From: Octadecabacter arcticus 238
GTDB taxonomy: Bacteria; Pseudomonadota; Alphaproteobacteria; Rhodobacterales; Rhodobacteraceae
Length of the DNA: 64,000 nucleotides
Reading direction: 5' to 3'
NCBI RefSeq assembly: GCF_000155735.2
Contig: NC_020908.1
Coordinates: 3,415,001 to 3,479,000, forward strand
In this document: in pieces, positions 1-8,457 of the stretch
Layout: the number at the start of each line of letters is the position of its first letter
How positions within the stretch are numbered: position 1 is the stretch's first letter
The notes under the pieces: generated by a model
What the model was told of the DNA's origin: nothing
Database searches by the model: none
The model's input: only the letters and a program-made list of their open reading frames with translations
Position numbers and translations under genes: made by a program

Positions 1-479
1 CCCTTGGAAAAATTACGCTTGCGCTTTTGGGGCGCAGATCTTGATCGTGTGATCAGGCCTTTTTTCCTTAGAAAGCTCAAAATGCGCCCCACGGTGCTAT
101 CGCTCATGGTTTGCTTTTTGTCGCGACGCAAGATGGCCCCTATTTTCTCCTTACCGTAGGTTTCATTGTCGCGGCGGGCCTCAAGCACCAATTGCTTTTC
201 TGCCTCGCCCCACTGTGACTTGTTGCAGCGTTTGGGAGCCTTTGAAGGCGGTATGATTGCCTGCGCCAAATCCTTCAAAATACGCTTGTGACGGTAATAT
301 GTCGCGCGCGAGATGCCGACGAATTCAGCGCACTTTGATAGAGAAACGCCCTCTGTACGTAAGTCGTCCCATTGCCGAACCTGACCTTCGTATTTGATAC
401 GGTACACGTCCAAACATTCTTGTGTCCGCGCCCAAGCATAAAGTTTATAAACGTTCTTGTGCAGTCCGATGATTTGCAT
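1..479 (-). CDS. DDE-type transposase/integrase, 5' part only (runs off left edge)
   Basis: An uninterrupted reading frame runs on the minus strand from an ATG at 477-479 to the window edge, about 159 residues with no stop. Residues 35-60 form a helix-turn-helix (SKCAEFVGISRATYYRHK), and a second winged-helix-like segment follows (TMSDSTVGRILSFLRKKGL). This layout is typical of the DNA-binding front end of IS481/IS3-like transposases; the DDE catalytic core would lie beyond position 1 and is not visible. The exact IS family cannot be set from this part alone. It is probably the first of the many insertion sequences in this window. Confidence 0.7.
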   Translation of the reverse strand, partial: MQIIGLHKNVYKLYAWARTQECLDVYRIKYEGQVRQWDDLRTEGVSLSKCAEFVGISRATYYRHKRILKDLAQAIIPPSKAPKRCNKSQWGEAEKQLVLEARRDNETYGKEKIGAILRRDKKQTMSDSTVGRILSFLRKKGLITRSRSAPQKRKRNFSK

Positions 480-578
480 ATTGGCCTCGTGAGCTGGTTT
501 CTTTCAATTCTCAGTCTCCGAGGTCGCCTAAATCTTGGCAACAAAATTTTGTCTCACATCTATCTGAACTTATTCATG

Positions 579-596
579 TGTACAGGGTGTGTACGC
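579..596. promoter_or_regulatory. TGTACAGGGTGTGTACGC motif, copy 1
   Basis: An 18-nt sequence ending 32 nt before the start codon at 629. The identical 18-mer recurs at 25638-25655, 50 nt before another start codon. Both copies sit just upstream of a plus-strand gene, so a regulatory or 5' leader role is plausible. The binding factor is unknown. Confidence 0.4.
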
Positions 597-628
597 TATG
601 TGCCACCGGATTTGAGGGGCCTAAGACC

Positions 629-1653
629 ATGCGCATCGCCATTATCGGGGCCGGAATAGGCGGGCTGGCAGCGGCCAGTTTGCTCGCGGATCAGGGCCAC
701 GAGATCACGATTTTCGATCAGTTTGACACCCCGAAACCTGTTGGGTCCGGTCTGGTCATTCAACCCGTGGGGCAAGCAGTCTTGGCGGAAATTGGCGCGC
801 TAGATCAAGCCCTTACCTACGGAAACCGCGTCACCCACATGCTGGGGGTTGAAGCAAACAACGGTGCGCGCGTTCTTGATGTGCACTATAATCTCGTCGA
901 TCCCGACGCCTACGGTCTCGCCATCAACCGCGCCGCGTTATTTGAAGCGCTTTGGCAGGCCACGCAGACCCGCAACCGGATCACGCTCATCGCCAATTCA
1001 AACGTCACGTCGATCGGCCTGAAAACACCGACCTGTTCAAACACCACCTTAGCCAGCGCTACGTTGCCGCCTCTCATATGATCGGCGCATTGCCGATCGG
1101 AACGCTCCCCGATGATGCGAACTTCAAAGCCGCTATCTTCTGGTCCCTGCCAAGCGACGGCTACTCAAGCTGACAAAACGCAGGGCTGGATGCATGGAAG
1201 GCCGAGGCCACAGCCCTTTGGCCCGCACTCGCCCCATTTCTGGATCAAATTACCGATCCAGATCAAATGACCATGGCGCGATACAGCCACGGCACCCTAA
1301 AACGCCCATATAACAAACGCTTGGTCCACATCGGTGACGCCGCCCACCGCGCCTCACCGCAGCTTGGCCAAGGCGCCAACATGGCACTGCTGGATGCGCT
1401 GGCGCTGTCACGCGCCCTCAACTCCCGCCCTGTCGAACACGCCCTGCCAGCCTATGCCCGCGCGCGCCGCCTTCACACGAAAATCTATCAGGCCATGTCG
1501 TGGGCCTTCACGCCAATGTATCAATCCGACAGCAAAATTTTACCTATCCTGCGCGACCGCGTGCTGTTTCCGGCCTCACAGATCCCGCCTGTGCCACGCA
1601 TCCTGACTCGCCTTGTCTGTGGCACCATGGTTCCTCCGATGCAGCGCCTTTAG
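629..1653 (+). pseudogene. FAD-dependent monooxygenase (PHBH/salicylate-hydroxylase type), broken
   Basis: The frame opens at ATG 629 with the Rossmann motif GAGIGGLAAASLL and runs to about 1020. Homologous sequence then continues in a different frame (DLFKHHLSQRYVAASHMIGALPIGTL) and is stopped by TGA at 1171-1173. It carries on in that frame to 1653, including the FAD-ribityl motif HIGDAAHRASPQLGQGAN. The total of about 340 codons is shorter than the usual 380-400. The central segment that should carry the second FAD motif appears deleted at the frame change near 1020-1030. The TGA most simply derives from a Trp codon (TGG to TGA). A functional aromatic hydroxylase cannot be made. Confidence 0.85.
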
Positions 1654-1654
1654 C

Positions 1655-1720
1655 CAGCGTCTTTGCTTTTTAAATATCCCGGGGAGCGAAGCGGGGCAGC
1701 TCCCCGACACCCCATCGCCC
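1655..1720. repeat. Intergenic hairpin repeat (AAATATCCCGGGG type), copy 1
   Basis: The segment CTTTGCTTTTTAAATATCCC followed by a GC-rich hairpin (GGGGAGC ... GCTCCCC) recurs in closely similar form at 18722-18780. Both lie directly after the stop codon of a plus-strand gene and before a convergent gene. Such elements are widely scattered between genes in Rhodobacteraceae. A transcription-termination role is likely from position but not proven. Confidence 0.6.
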
Positions 1721-1775
1721 CCCCCAACGAAAATGGGGGCAACCAACCGGCAGCCCCCATCCAACACATCATTGC

Positions 1776-1792
1776 GCGCGGCAAAGCCGCGC
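1776..1792 (-). terminator. Hairpin just downstream of ubiK
   Basis: A perfect 7-bp stem (GCGCGGC / GCCGCGC) with an AAA loop lies 3 nt after the stop codon of the minus-strand ubiK gene. No T-run follows on that strand, so intrinsic termination would be weak. Confidence 0.3.
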
Positions 1793-1795
1793 AGC

Positions 1796-2035
1796 TTACT
1801 TGCCTTCTAGCGTCTCGATACGCGCCAAAAGGCTCGCGTTCTCTTCGCGGGCTTTTTGCGCCATCGTTCGGACAGCTTCAAACTCCTCGCGGGTGACAAA
1901 ATCACGATCCGCCAACCAGCGATCCACCATGGACGACATCGCTGTCTGCGCTTCGTCCTTGGCCCCTTGGGCTACACCCATGGCATTGGTCATCAGTTGC
2001 GAAATATCGTCAAAGACTTTGTTGCGGCTCTGCAT
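1796..2035 (-). CDS. ubiK: UbiK-family accessory protein (BMFP)
   Basis: A 79-residue protein with an N-terminal amphipathic stretch (FDDISQLMTNAMGVAQGAKDE) and a C-terminal coiled coil (EFEAVRTMAQKAREENASLLA), the usual two-part layout and length of the UbiK/BMFP family. In Enterobacteria UbiK assists the UbiJ-containing ubiquinone biosynthesis complex; an earlier description was membrane fusogenic activity. The ATG at 2035 is chosen over an upstream TTG because AGGAG lies 7 nt before it. The gene is divergent from lgt with about 100 nt between starts. Confidence 0.85.
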   Translation of the reverse strand: MQSRNKVFDDISQLMTNAMGVAQGAKDEAQTAMSSMVDRWLADRDFVTREEFEAVRTMAQKAREENASLLARIETLEGK

Positions 2036-2137
2036 GGTCAATCTCCTGTCTATGACTCTTTATATGGGCACCCTTGACCCTATAACAACCCTGTCAGCGT
2101 GGTTGACATCGACGCACCCTGCGTCACAAAAGGCACC

Positions 2138-3073
2138 ATGTTAGCAGCCATTCCGTTCCCCGATATCTCACCCGTCATTTTTGCAATCACGCTCTTTGGT
2201 TTTACCTTTGCGCTGCGGTGGTACGCCATGGCGTATATCGTCGGTATCATCATCGGTTGGTGGATCGCCGCACAAGCCATAAAGCGCACTACCCTTTGGA
2301 CCGATCACACCCCCCCTCTGTCGCGTGACCAGATCGAAGACCTGCTCACGTGGGTGATCATCGGCGTTATTGCAGGCGGGCGGTTTGGCTACGTGCTGTT
2401 TTACGGCAACGGCCAATTTAGCGACGACCCGATGTCGATCTTTCGAATCTGGGACGGCGGCATGTCGTTTCACGGCGGCTTTATTGGTGTTTGCGTCGCT
2501 GTGTTCGCCTGCTCGCGTCGTTACGGCGCCGCTTTGGGCGATGTTGCCAATATTCTCGCGCTCACCGCGACACCGGCTATTTTCCTTGTCCGGATTGCGA
2601 ATTTCATCAACGGAGAGCTCTGGGGCCGCGCCACGGACTTGCCGTGGGGCGTCAAGTTCCCGTCGATGTGTCTTGATCCGTCGCGCCAGCTTTGCACGAC
2701 CGTCGGCGAATGGTTTTATCATGGCGATGAACCCATTCGCCATCCAAGCCAGCTTTATGAAGCGGGCCTCGAAGGCCTGCTGCTGGGCGCGATTATTCTC
2801 TTTTTGGCATTCCAGCGCGGCTGGTTGAAACGCAAATGGTCGCTCGTTTCGGTGTTTTTGCTGGGCTACGGGTTGTCACGCTTTGCGGTGGAATTTGTGC
2901 GCCAACCGGACGTTCAGTTTACCAGCGCCGACAATCCCATCGGCTGGGCATACGAATTTGGCACATGGGGCCTGACCCAAGGCCAAGCGCTGTCGATCCC
3001 GATGATCCTTGGCGGCCTGATCGTGATGTTCCTCACCCGTCCTGGTAAAAAATCGCGCTCCAGTAAGCTATGA
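2138..3073 (+). CDS. lgt: Prolipoprotein diacylglyceryl transferase
   Basis: A 311-residue polytopic inner-membrane protein that transfers diacylglycerol from phosphatidylglycerol to the lipobox cysteine of prolipoproteins. The family motif RIANFINGELWGR is at about residue 152 and the conserved SFHGG segment at about 108; roughly seven hydrophobic segments are seen. An upstream GTG at 2099 would add 13 polar residues, but the ATG at 2138 begins a typical Lgt N-terminus. The stop overlaps the start of the next gene (ATGA), so it is translationally coupled to the midA homologue. Confidence 0.95.
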   Translation: MLAAIPFPDISPVIFAITLFGFTFALRWYAMAYIVGIIIGWWIAAQAIKRTTLWTDHTPPLSRDQIEDLLTWVIIGVIAGGRFGYVLFYGNGQFSDDPMSIFRIWDGGMSFHGGFIGVCVAVFACSRRYGAALGDVANILALTATPAIFLVRIANFINGELWGRATDLPWGVKFPSMCLDPSRQLCTTVGEWFYHGDEPIRHPSQLYEAGLEGLLLGAIILFLAFQRGWLKRKWSLVSVFLLGYGLSRFAVEFVRQPDVQFTSADNPIGWAYEFGTWGLTQGQALSIPMILGGLIVMFLTRPGKKSRSSKL

Positions 3074-4164
3074 CCGCGCTGCACGACCTGATTACCGCAC
3101 GTATCCAGACAAGCGGACCAATTACGCTGGCTGACTATATGGCTGACGCGTTAATGCATCCCAAATACGGCTACTACGCCACCCGCGATCCACTGGGTGC
3201 GGCAGGCGATTTCACCACCGCGCCGGAAATCAGCCAGATGTTCGGCGAACTTATCGGGCTGTCACTGGCGCAAGCATGGATCGATCAGGGCCAGCCAAGC
3301 ACCTTTGCGCTGGCAGAACTCGGCCCCGGTCGCGGCACGTTAATGGCCGATATCCTGCGCGCCACGGCCAAGGTTGTAGGTTTTGTTGACGCAGCACAGG
3401 TTCACCTCGTCGAAACCTCTCCCGCACTGCGAAAAAAGCAGGCGGAGCTTATGAGCGGACCGCATACAAACGTGACGTGGCATGACGATGTTAGCACATT
3501 GCCCGACATGCCGCTCTTTCTTGTTGCCAATGAATTCTTTGACGCGCTGCCGATCCGCCAATTTCACCGCGCCACGCCCGCCGACGGGTCTGGGTGGCGC
3601 GAGCTGCAGATCGGGCTGCAAGACGGCACGCTTGTTGCTGGCCTGTCCGCCGCTGCACCGATTGCCTTCCTCGAACACCGGTTAGGCAACACCAAAGCCA
3701 GCGACATTGTCGAACATTGCACCGCTTTGGCGGCCATTACCGAAAACATCGCCAACCGTATCGCGACCAGTGGTGGCGCGGCGCTGATCGTCGATTACGG
3801 TGACTGGCGCTCGCTCGGCGATACGTTGCAAGCGCTGCAAAATCACGCGTCCACCGATCCATTCGCAAACCCGGGCGAGGCCGACATCACTGCCCACGTC
3901 GATTTTGAGGCCATCGCCATGACCGCAGCATCGACAAATGGCGGCGCGATTTACACCCAACTCACCACCCAAGGCGTGTTTTTGGAACGTCTTGGCATCG
4001 CCCAGCGCGCCCAAACGCTGGCGGCAAACCTGAGCGGCGACGCGCTTGATGCACACATTACCGCACACCGCCGCTTGACGCACCCGTCAGAAATGGGTTC
4101 GCTGTTCAAAGTACTGGGGCTTTATCCCACAAACGCTCCGCCGCCAGCTGGATTGGAACCATGA
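3070..4164 (+). CDS. MidA/NDUFAF7-family class I SAM-dependent methyltransferase
   Basis: 364 residues. The N-terminus (ITLADYMADALMHPKYGYYA) and the following GAAGDFTTAPEISQMFGE segment are hallmarks of the DUF185/MidA family. The SAM-binding glycine motif is AELGPGRGTLM near residue 82. The eukaryotic homologue NDUFAF7 dimethylates an arginine of complex I subunit NDUFS2; the bacterial substrate is not shown here. It overlaps lgt by 4 nt upstream and pgeF by 4 nt downstream, forming one tight three-gene operon as in many roseobacters. Confidence 0.93.
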   Translation: MTALHDLITARIQTSGPITLADYMADALMHPKYGYYATRDPLGAAGDFTTAPEISQMFGELIGLSLAQAWIDQGQPSTFALAELGPGRGTLMADILRATAKVVGFVDAAQVHLVETSPALRKKQAELMSGPHTNVTWHDDVSTLPDMPLFLVANEFFDALPIRQFHRATPADGSGWRELQIGLQDGTLVAGLSAAAPIAFLEHRLGNTKASDIVEHCTALAAITENIANRIATSGGAALIVDYGDWRSLGDTLQALQNHASTDPFANPGEADITAHVDFEAIAMTAASTNGGAIYTQLTTQGVFLERLGIAQRAQTLAANLSGDALDAHITAHRRLTHPSEMGSLFKVLGLYPTNAPPPAGLEP

Positions 4165-4928
4165 CGCTCGAAATCATCACGGCCGACAGCCTTGCGCCCC
4201 TGCGCCACGGTTTTTTCACCCGCCGTGGTGGCGCGTCGTCCGGCGTTTTTGAGGGCCTCAACTGCGGCACTGGAAGTTCTGATCAACATGACGTCGTCAC
4301 GATCAACCGCAGCCGTGTTGCCGACGCCATGGGCGTTTCGCTGGATGCACTGATGGGTGTCCACCAAATCCATTCAGCAGATGTGATCACCATCACGCAA
4401 CCCTCAGCCGAGCGTCCAAAGGCCGACGCGCTCGTTACCGCGACCCGTGGCCTCGCCCTGTCTGTTCTGGCCGCTGATTGCCAGCCCGTGCTGTTTGCCG
4501 ATCACGACGCAGGCGTCATCGGTGCAGCCCATGCCGGTTGGAAAGGCGCGCTTGGTGGCGTGCTTGAGGCGACGCTAGACGCTATGGAAGCCTTGGGCGC
4601 TTCCCGCGCGAACACACACGCCGTCATCGGCCCGTCCATAAGCCAGACCGCCTATGAGGTCGGGCCGGAGTTCTTTGAAGACTTTATCGCGCAGGACTCC
4701 GGCTTCGCGCGCTTCTTTGTCAACGGTGAGACCGGTAAATATCAATTCGATCTGCCCGCCTTGGGTCTGTATCGCCTACGTCAAGCGGGCGTCAAGTCGG
4801 CGGAATGGACGCGCCACTGCACCTACGCCGACCCCGCGCGATTCTACAGCTTCCGCCGCGCGGCCCATGATAAAGAAGCAGACTACGGTCGCCTGATCGC
4901 CGCGATAACCTTAGGGGCAGCGGGCTAA
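4161..4928 (+). CDS. pgeF: Peptidoglycan editing factor PgeF (YfiH/multicopper polyphenol oxidase family)
   Basis: 255 residues. The metal and active-site landmarks of the Cu-oxidase_4/YfiH family are present: VHQIHSADV, AADCQPVLFAD and AAHAGWKG (His, Cys, His), with the C-terminal ARFYSFRR segment. In E. coli this protein hydrolyses L-Ser misincorporated into UDP-MurNAc peptides. It is the last gene of the lgt-midA-pgeF operon. No frameshift or missing key residue is apparent. Confidence 0.92.
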   Translation: MTLEIITADSLAPLRHGFFTRRGGASSGVFEGLNCGTGSSDQHDVVTINRSRVADAMGVSLDALMGVHQIHSADVITITQPSAERPKADALVTATRGLALSVLAADCQPVLFADHDAGVIGAAHAGWKGALGGVLEATLDAMEALGASRANTHAVIGPSISQTAYEVGPEFFEDFIAQDSGFARFFVNGETGKYQFDLPALGLYRLRQAGVKSAEWTRHCTYADPARFYSFRRAAHDKEADYGRLIAAITLGAAG

Positions 4929-5199
4929 TCTGGACAACAATGGGGCAAAACCTGCCACGTCTTCGTCAAACTCAAAGCGAAACAATCCGCCCCAAATAGG
5001 GGAGACTGTTCACGGAAATGCGAAAAGCCCTTATTTGGCAGGGCATTGCATCCGCCCAACAGCCACAGCAGACCGCGCCACATTTCCCAAGTCCCAACGC
5101 GCAATTTTTCTTAAAATTCTTGCGACAGGCCCAACTCATGCCCTTTTGCATCGTCATCTTAGGACCATCGAGTAAAAAAACGTACATGAGGAAAAACCC

Positions 5200-5367
5200 A
5201 TGACCAAGACACCCCGTTGGATGCAATCCACAATCGCCGAAGCCAATTCCTGCACAACAAAGATGCCATGGGAACGTGGTCTGCGCCGCGAGGCTTTTAT
5301 GGCCGGCCGCCGCGCTGTTGCCGCCCTCGCGGATAGTCAATTGCGCACGGTTCGTCCTGCCGCATAA
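5200..5367 (+). CDS. Small conserved hypothetical protein (55 aa)
   Basis: An ATG at 5200 preceded by ATGAGGAAAAACC opens a 55-codon frame rich in Arg, Ala and Thr ([10 protein letters not shown]..., [15 protein letters not shown]). It ends at TAA 5365-5367 and is followed by a strong terminator. The position between a clear ribosome-binding region and a 12-bp terminator stem, with no other gene between pgeF and this hairpin, argues that it is a real small gene. There is no signal peptide or membrane segment. The function is unknown. Confidence 0.65.
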   Translation: MTKTPRWMQSTIAEANSCTTKMPWERGLRREAFMAGRRAVAALADSQLRTVRPAA

Positions 5368-5405
5368 ATAACCCTTCATCGCTGGTGCCTCCCCGCCAGC
5401 CACGC

Positions 5406-5450
5406 AATCGCCGCCCCCGATGCATTCTGCAGGGGCGGCGATTCGCGTTT
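5406..5450 (+). terminator. Intrinsic terminator of the 55-aa gene
   Basis: A perfect 12-bp stem (AATCGCCGCCCC at 5406-5417 and GGGGCGGCGATT at 5432-5443) is followed by CGCGTTTTT. Confidence 0.8.
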
Positions 5451-5683
5451 TTGGGGTGTCCTGCCCGTATCTTGGCCACGCAGGTGGTGCCAAATATGGC
5501 GGCAGTGCTTTCAAAAATGGAACAATCCACAGCAATTTGCGTTGATTGATCCCAAAAACTGCCCGAAATGGCGAAATGTTTGACCCAACGGACCAACTTC
5601 ACGCACAAGGCTCCCAACGAACAGATCTTCAGATGTTGTTGGCGGGGGCCAACAGATGATGTGACAACCTGATAGGTGATCGC

Positions 5684-6487
5684 ATGACGAATATGACCCC
5701 CAACGCCCCCGCAGGCTTCGCGGCGGCAAGACACAAAACACCGGTGGCCTCCTCAGCCCGGTTTACTCAGCGAGACGGACGACCTCAGCGCGCACAGTCA
5801 CTTATGCGCCGCTATGAGGTCGTCCATCTGCTTGCCAATGGCGACATTGATGATTTTTCCCGCATCGCTCCAGCGCATCGTGCCTTTGAGGACAGCTTCG
5901 GCTCTCTTGCCCGCGGTGCGCTGTTGAAGACCGATCGGGGCATGATTGCGATCGAAGACATCCTAAACGATGACAAAGTGAAAACTGTCACCAATAATTT
6001 TCAGACCGTCCGTTGGCGCGGTGCCATGACGTTGATGCCCGGTGCCCCCGGTCAGCACCCTCGCATGGGAAAACTGATCCGGTTTTCTGCTGACTCGCTT
6101 GGCATCGGTCGCCCGATGCCGGACCTCCTGCTCGGTCCGTCTGCGTATCTGTATCAGCATTCGCCCGCTTTGCAGCGGGTGACAGGCCACACAGCTGCCT
6201 TCGTGCCAGCAGTTGATTTTTTGGACGGGGTGAACATCGTCGAAGTGCAGCCACAAGCACCCGTTCAAGTGTTTCAGCTTGGCTTCGCGGCACACGAACG
6301 CATCGCGGTGAATGGCATCGAAGTTGACAGCCACAACCCCGGCGCGCGCCACGAATTGGGACTGCGCGGCGATATGCTTGACCTCTATGTGGGTCTGTTC
6401 CCGCACGTTCAACAGATCGAGGACTTCGGGCTGCTGATGGACCCGCGCCTATCGCTACATGATCTCGATTTTGGAGTCGTGGCGTAG
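5684..6487 (+). CDS. Hint-domain protein (hedgehog/intein fold), probably non-splicing
   Basis: 267 residues. From about residue 70 the sequence follows the Hint-domain proteins common in Rhodobacteraceae: a GALLKTDRGMIAIEDI block, then NFQTVRWRGA, IRFSADSLG, PDLLLGPSAYLYQHSPAL and a late FAAHERIAVNGIEVDSHNPG block. The usual first-strand cysteine nucleophile (C-F/T-x-x-G-T) is replaced by SLARGALL, so autoprocessing chemistry seems lost. The N-terminal 65 residues are basic and low in complexity. There are no obvious operon partners. The stop codon lies inside a 25-bp tandem repeat. Confidence 0.75.
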   Translation: MTNMTPNAPAGFAAARHKTPVASSARFTQRDGRPQRAQSLMRRYEVVHLLANGDIDDFSRIAPAHRAFEDSFGSLARGALLKTDRGMIAIEDILNDDKVKTVTNNFQTVRWRGAMTLMPGAPGQHPRMGKLIRFSADSLGIGRPMPDLLLGPSAYLYQHSPALQRVTGHTAAFVPAVDFLDGVNIVEVQPQAPVQVFQLGFAAHERIAVNGIEVDSHNPGARHELGLRGDMLDLYVGLFPHVQQIEDFGLLMDPRLSLHDLDFGVVA

Positions 6488-6547
6488 CTGCGCAATAAAG
6501 GTCGTGGCGTAGCTGCGCGTTAAATGTCGTGGCGTAGATTGCTCTTA
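6476..6547. repeat. 25-bp tandem repeat, nearly three units
   Basis: Units begin at 6476, 6501 and 6526, each with GTCGTGGCGTAG followed by a variable tail. The third is partial. The first unit supplies the last codons and TAG stop of the Hint gene; the array ends at the Lrp gene on the other strand. Confidence 0.85.
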
Positions 6548-7045
6548 GGCGTCTCGCTTTAAACGTTCCTCAAGCACATCAAACGGCACACCCGGTTCGT
6601 CTTTTGCAACGCGGATCACCAGCGACGTCTTTACGCTGGCCACATTGTCGGCTGATGTAAGCTGTTCAGTTAGGAAGTTCTGGAACGTTCGCAAATCCGG
6701 TGCGACGCACTTCAGCACGAAATCCACTTCGCCATTTAGCATGTGACATTCACGGACCAGCGGCCAGCCTTTGCACCTTGTCTCGAACGCGCTCAGATCG
6801 ACTTCGGCTTGTGACACCAACCCGACCATCGCAAACACCTGCACTTCAAACCCGAGTTCGCGGGCGTTCACGTCGGCGTGGTAGCCGCGAATAAACCCCT
6901 GTTCTTCCAGCGTGCGCACACGGCGCAAACACGGGGGCGCGGAAATACCGGCGCGTCTGGCCAGTTCGACGTTGGTCATCCGACCGTCCGCCTGCAACTC
7001 GGACAAAATCATCCGGTCGATGTCATCTAATTTCTGCCCAGGCAT
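6545..7045 (-). CDS. Lrp/AsnC-family transcriptional regulator
   Basis: 166 residues. An N-terminal winged helix-turn-helix (LDDIDRMILSELQADGRMTN ... PPCLRRVRTLEEQGFIRGYH) is followed by a RAM ligand-binding domain. The ATG at 7045 gives the usual family start (PGQKLDDIDR); an ATG ten codons upstream has no ribosome-binding site. It is divergent from trxB, with a 173-nt shared intergenic region. This pairing is frequent in roseobacters and suggests amino-acid or redox-responsive control. The effector is unknown. Confidence 0.9.
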   Translation of the reverse strand: MPGQKLDDIDRMILSELQADGRMTNVELARRAGISAPPCLRRVRTLEEQGFIRGYHADVNARELGFEVQVFAMVGLVSQAEVDLSAFETRCKGWPLVRECHMLNGEVDFVLKCVAPDLRTFQNFLTEQLTSADNVASVKTSLVIRVAKDEPGVPFDVLEERLKRDA

Positions 7046-7218
7046 GTTGCGTTCGTCCCCTTGTCGCTGTCGCATTTCATACGCCGAACCCTGAACCTAC
7101 GCAACAATATTTCGCGACACCGCAACAATCCTTCTCGTCATGATAAGTCCGCGACACCCCCTTTTACCCGCCACCGCGCGGACGTATATGACCCCTAACT
7201 CTAAGGGGAACCAAGCAC

Positions 7219-8163
7219 ATGGCCGAGACACGCAAAACCAAAGTTCTGATCATCGGCTCCGGCCCAGCGGGATATACCGCAGGCGTCTACGCCGCTCGCG
7301 CCATGGTGAACCCGATCCTTGTGCAAGGCATCGAACCGGGTGGCCAGCTAACCACCACCACGGAGGTTGAAAACTGGCCGGGCGATTCTGAGGTTCAAGG
7401 CCCCGACCTGATGATCCGCATGGAAGCCCACGCCCGCGCCATGGGCTGTGAAATCATTGGCGACATCATCACGTCGGTTGATTTCTCCAAGCGTCCGTTT
7501 GTCTGCCAATCCGATTCAGGCACCGAATACGTCACTGACGCCATTATTCTGGCAACAGGTGCGCGCGCCAAATGGCTTGGCTTGGCGTCTGAGGAAAAGT
7601 TCAAAGGCTTCGGCGTCTCGGCCTGTGCCACCTGCGACGGCTTCTTTTATCGCGGCCAAGAAATCGTCGTTGTCGGCGGCGGCAATACGGCTGTCGAAGA
7701 GGCGCTGTTCCTGACCAATTTCGCGTCCAAAGTGACGCTGGTTCACCGCCGCGATGAACTGCGCGCCGAAGCCATACTGATTGATCGGCTAATGAAGAAC
7801 CCCAAAATAGTTCCCCTCTGGGATCACCAACTCGAAGACGTCTACGGCGACGACAGCCCGCTGGGCGTTGAAGGTGTCAAAGTAAAACACGTAAAAACGG
7901 GTGAAATCACCGATATTGCAGCCAAAGGCGTGTTCATCGCCATCGGCCACGCGCCAGCGAACGAATTGGTCAAAGACGTTCTAGAAACCCATATGGGCGG
8001 CTACGTCGTGACCAAACCCGACAGCACCGAAACCTCAATTCCCGGGGTGTTTGCGGCGGGCGATCTGACCGATCACAAATACCGCCAAGCGGTCACATCT
8101 GCGGGCATGGGCTGCATGGCAGCACTTGAGGCAGAGCGCTGGTTGGCAGAACAAGACGACTAA
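7219..8163 (+). CDS. trxB: Thioredoxin-disulfide reductase
   Basis: 314 residues, the standard length of low-Mr thioredoxin reductase. It has the FAD-binding GSGPAGYTAGVYAARA near the N-terminus, the redox pair CATC at about 136-139, the NADPH-binding VVGGGNTAVEEALF and the C-terminal FAAGDLTDHKYRQAVTSAG. It reduces thioredoxin with NADPH in the cytoplasm. The ATG at 7219 is preceded by AAGGGGAACC. All key residues are intact, unlike the degraded genes that follow it. Confidence 0.96.
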   Translation: MAETRKTKVLIIGSGPAGYTAGVYAARAMVNPILVQGIEPGGQLTTTTEVENWPGDSEVQGPDLMIRMEAHARAMGCEIIGDIITSVDFSKRPFVCQSDSGTEYVTDAIILATGARAKWLGLASEEKFKGFGVSACATCDGFFYRGQEIVVVGGGNTAVEEALFLTNFASKVTLVHRRDELRAEAILIDRLMKNPKIVPLWDHQLEDVYGDDSPLGVEGVKVKHVKTGEITDIAAKGVFIAIGHAPANELVKDVLETHMGGYVVTKPDSTETSIPGVFAAGDLTDHKYRQAVTSAGMGCMAALEAERWLAEQDD

Positions 8164-8457
8164 GTACGTGCGCAACCGGCGGCGTAAGTGTTGCGGTGCG
8201 GCAAAGCTGACACCGCCATTCGCCGGGACGTGGAGGCAAACGTCGGATGAGAGCATTTTCGCAGGTAGCCGCGAGAGCAAGCGCGCATATGGCCCGCTCG
8301 GGAAGGCGCAAAACGGAACATTAGAACGTGTCGATAAGGTCAAGTTCGATCAGCCGCGCTGGTCGGCGACCGATTTTCCACCATTTTTGAAACAGTTTCC
8401 AGTAATCTGTCGCGCACCCAAACATGGCTTGGGTCATCACTCATCCAAAGAAACGAT
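8164..8457. other. No gene recognised
   Basis: Between trxB and the GNAT relic no convincing frame is seen. Short minus-strand frames exist (for example DYWKLFQKWWKIGRRPARL around 8340-8400) and could be a further relic, but no family was recognised. Confidence 0.4.
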
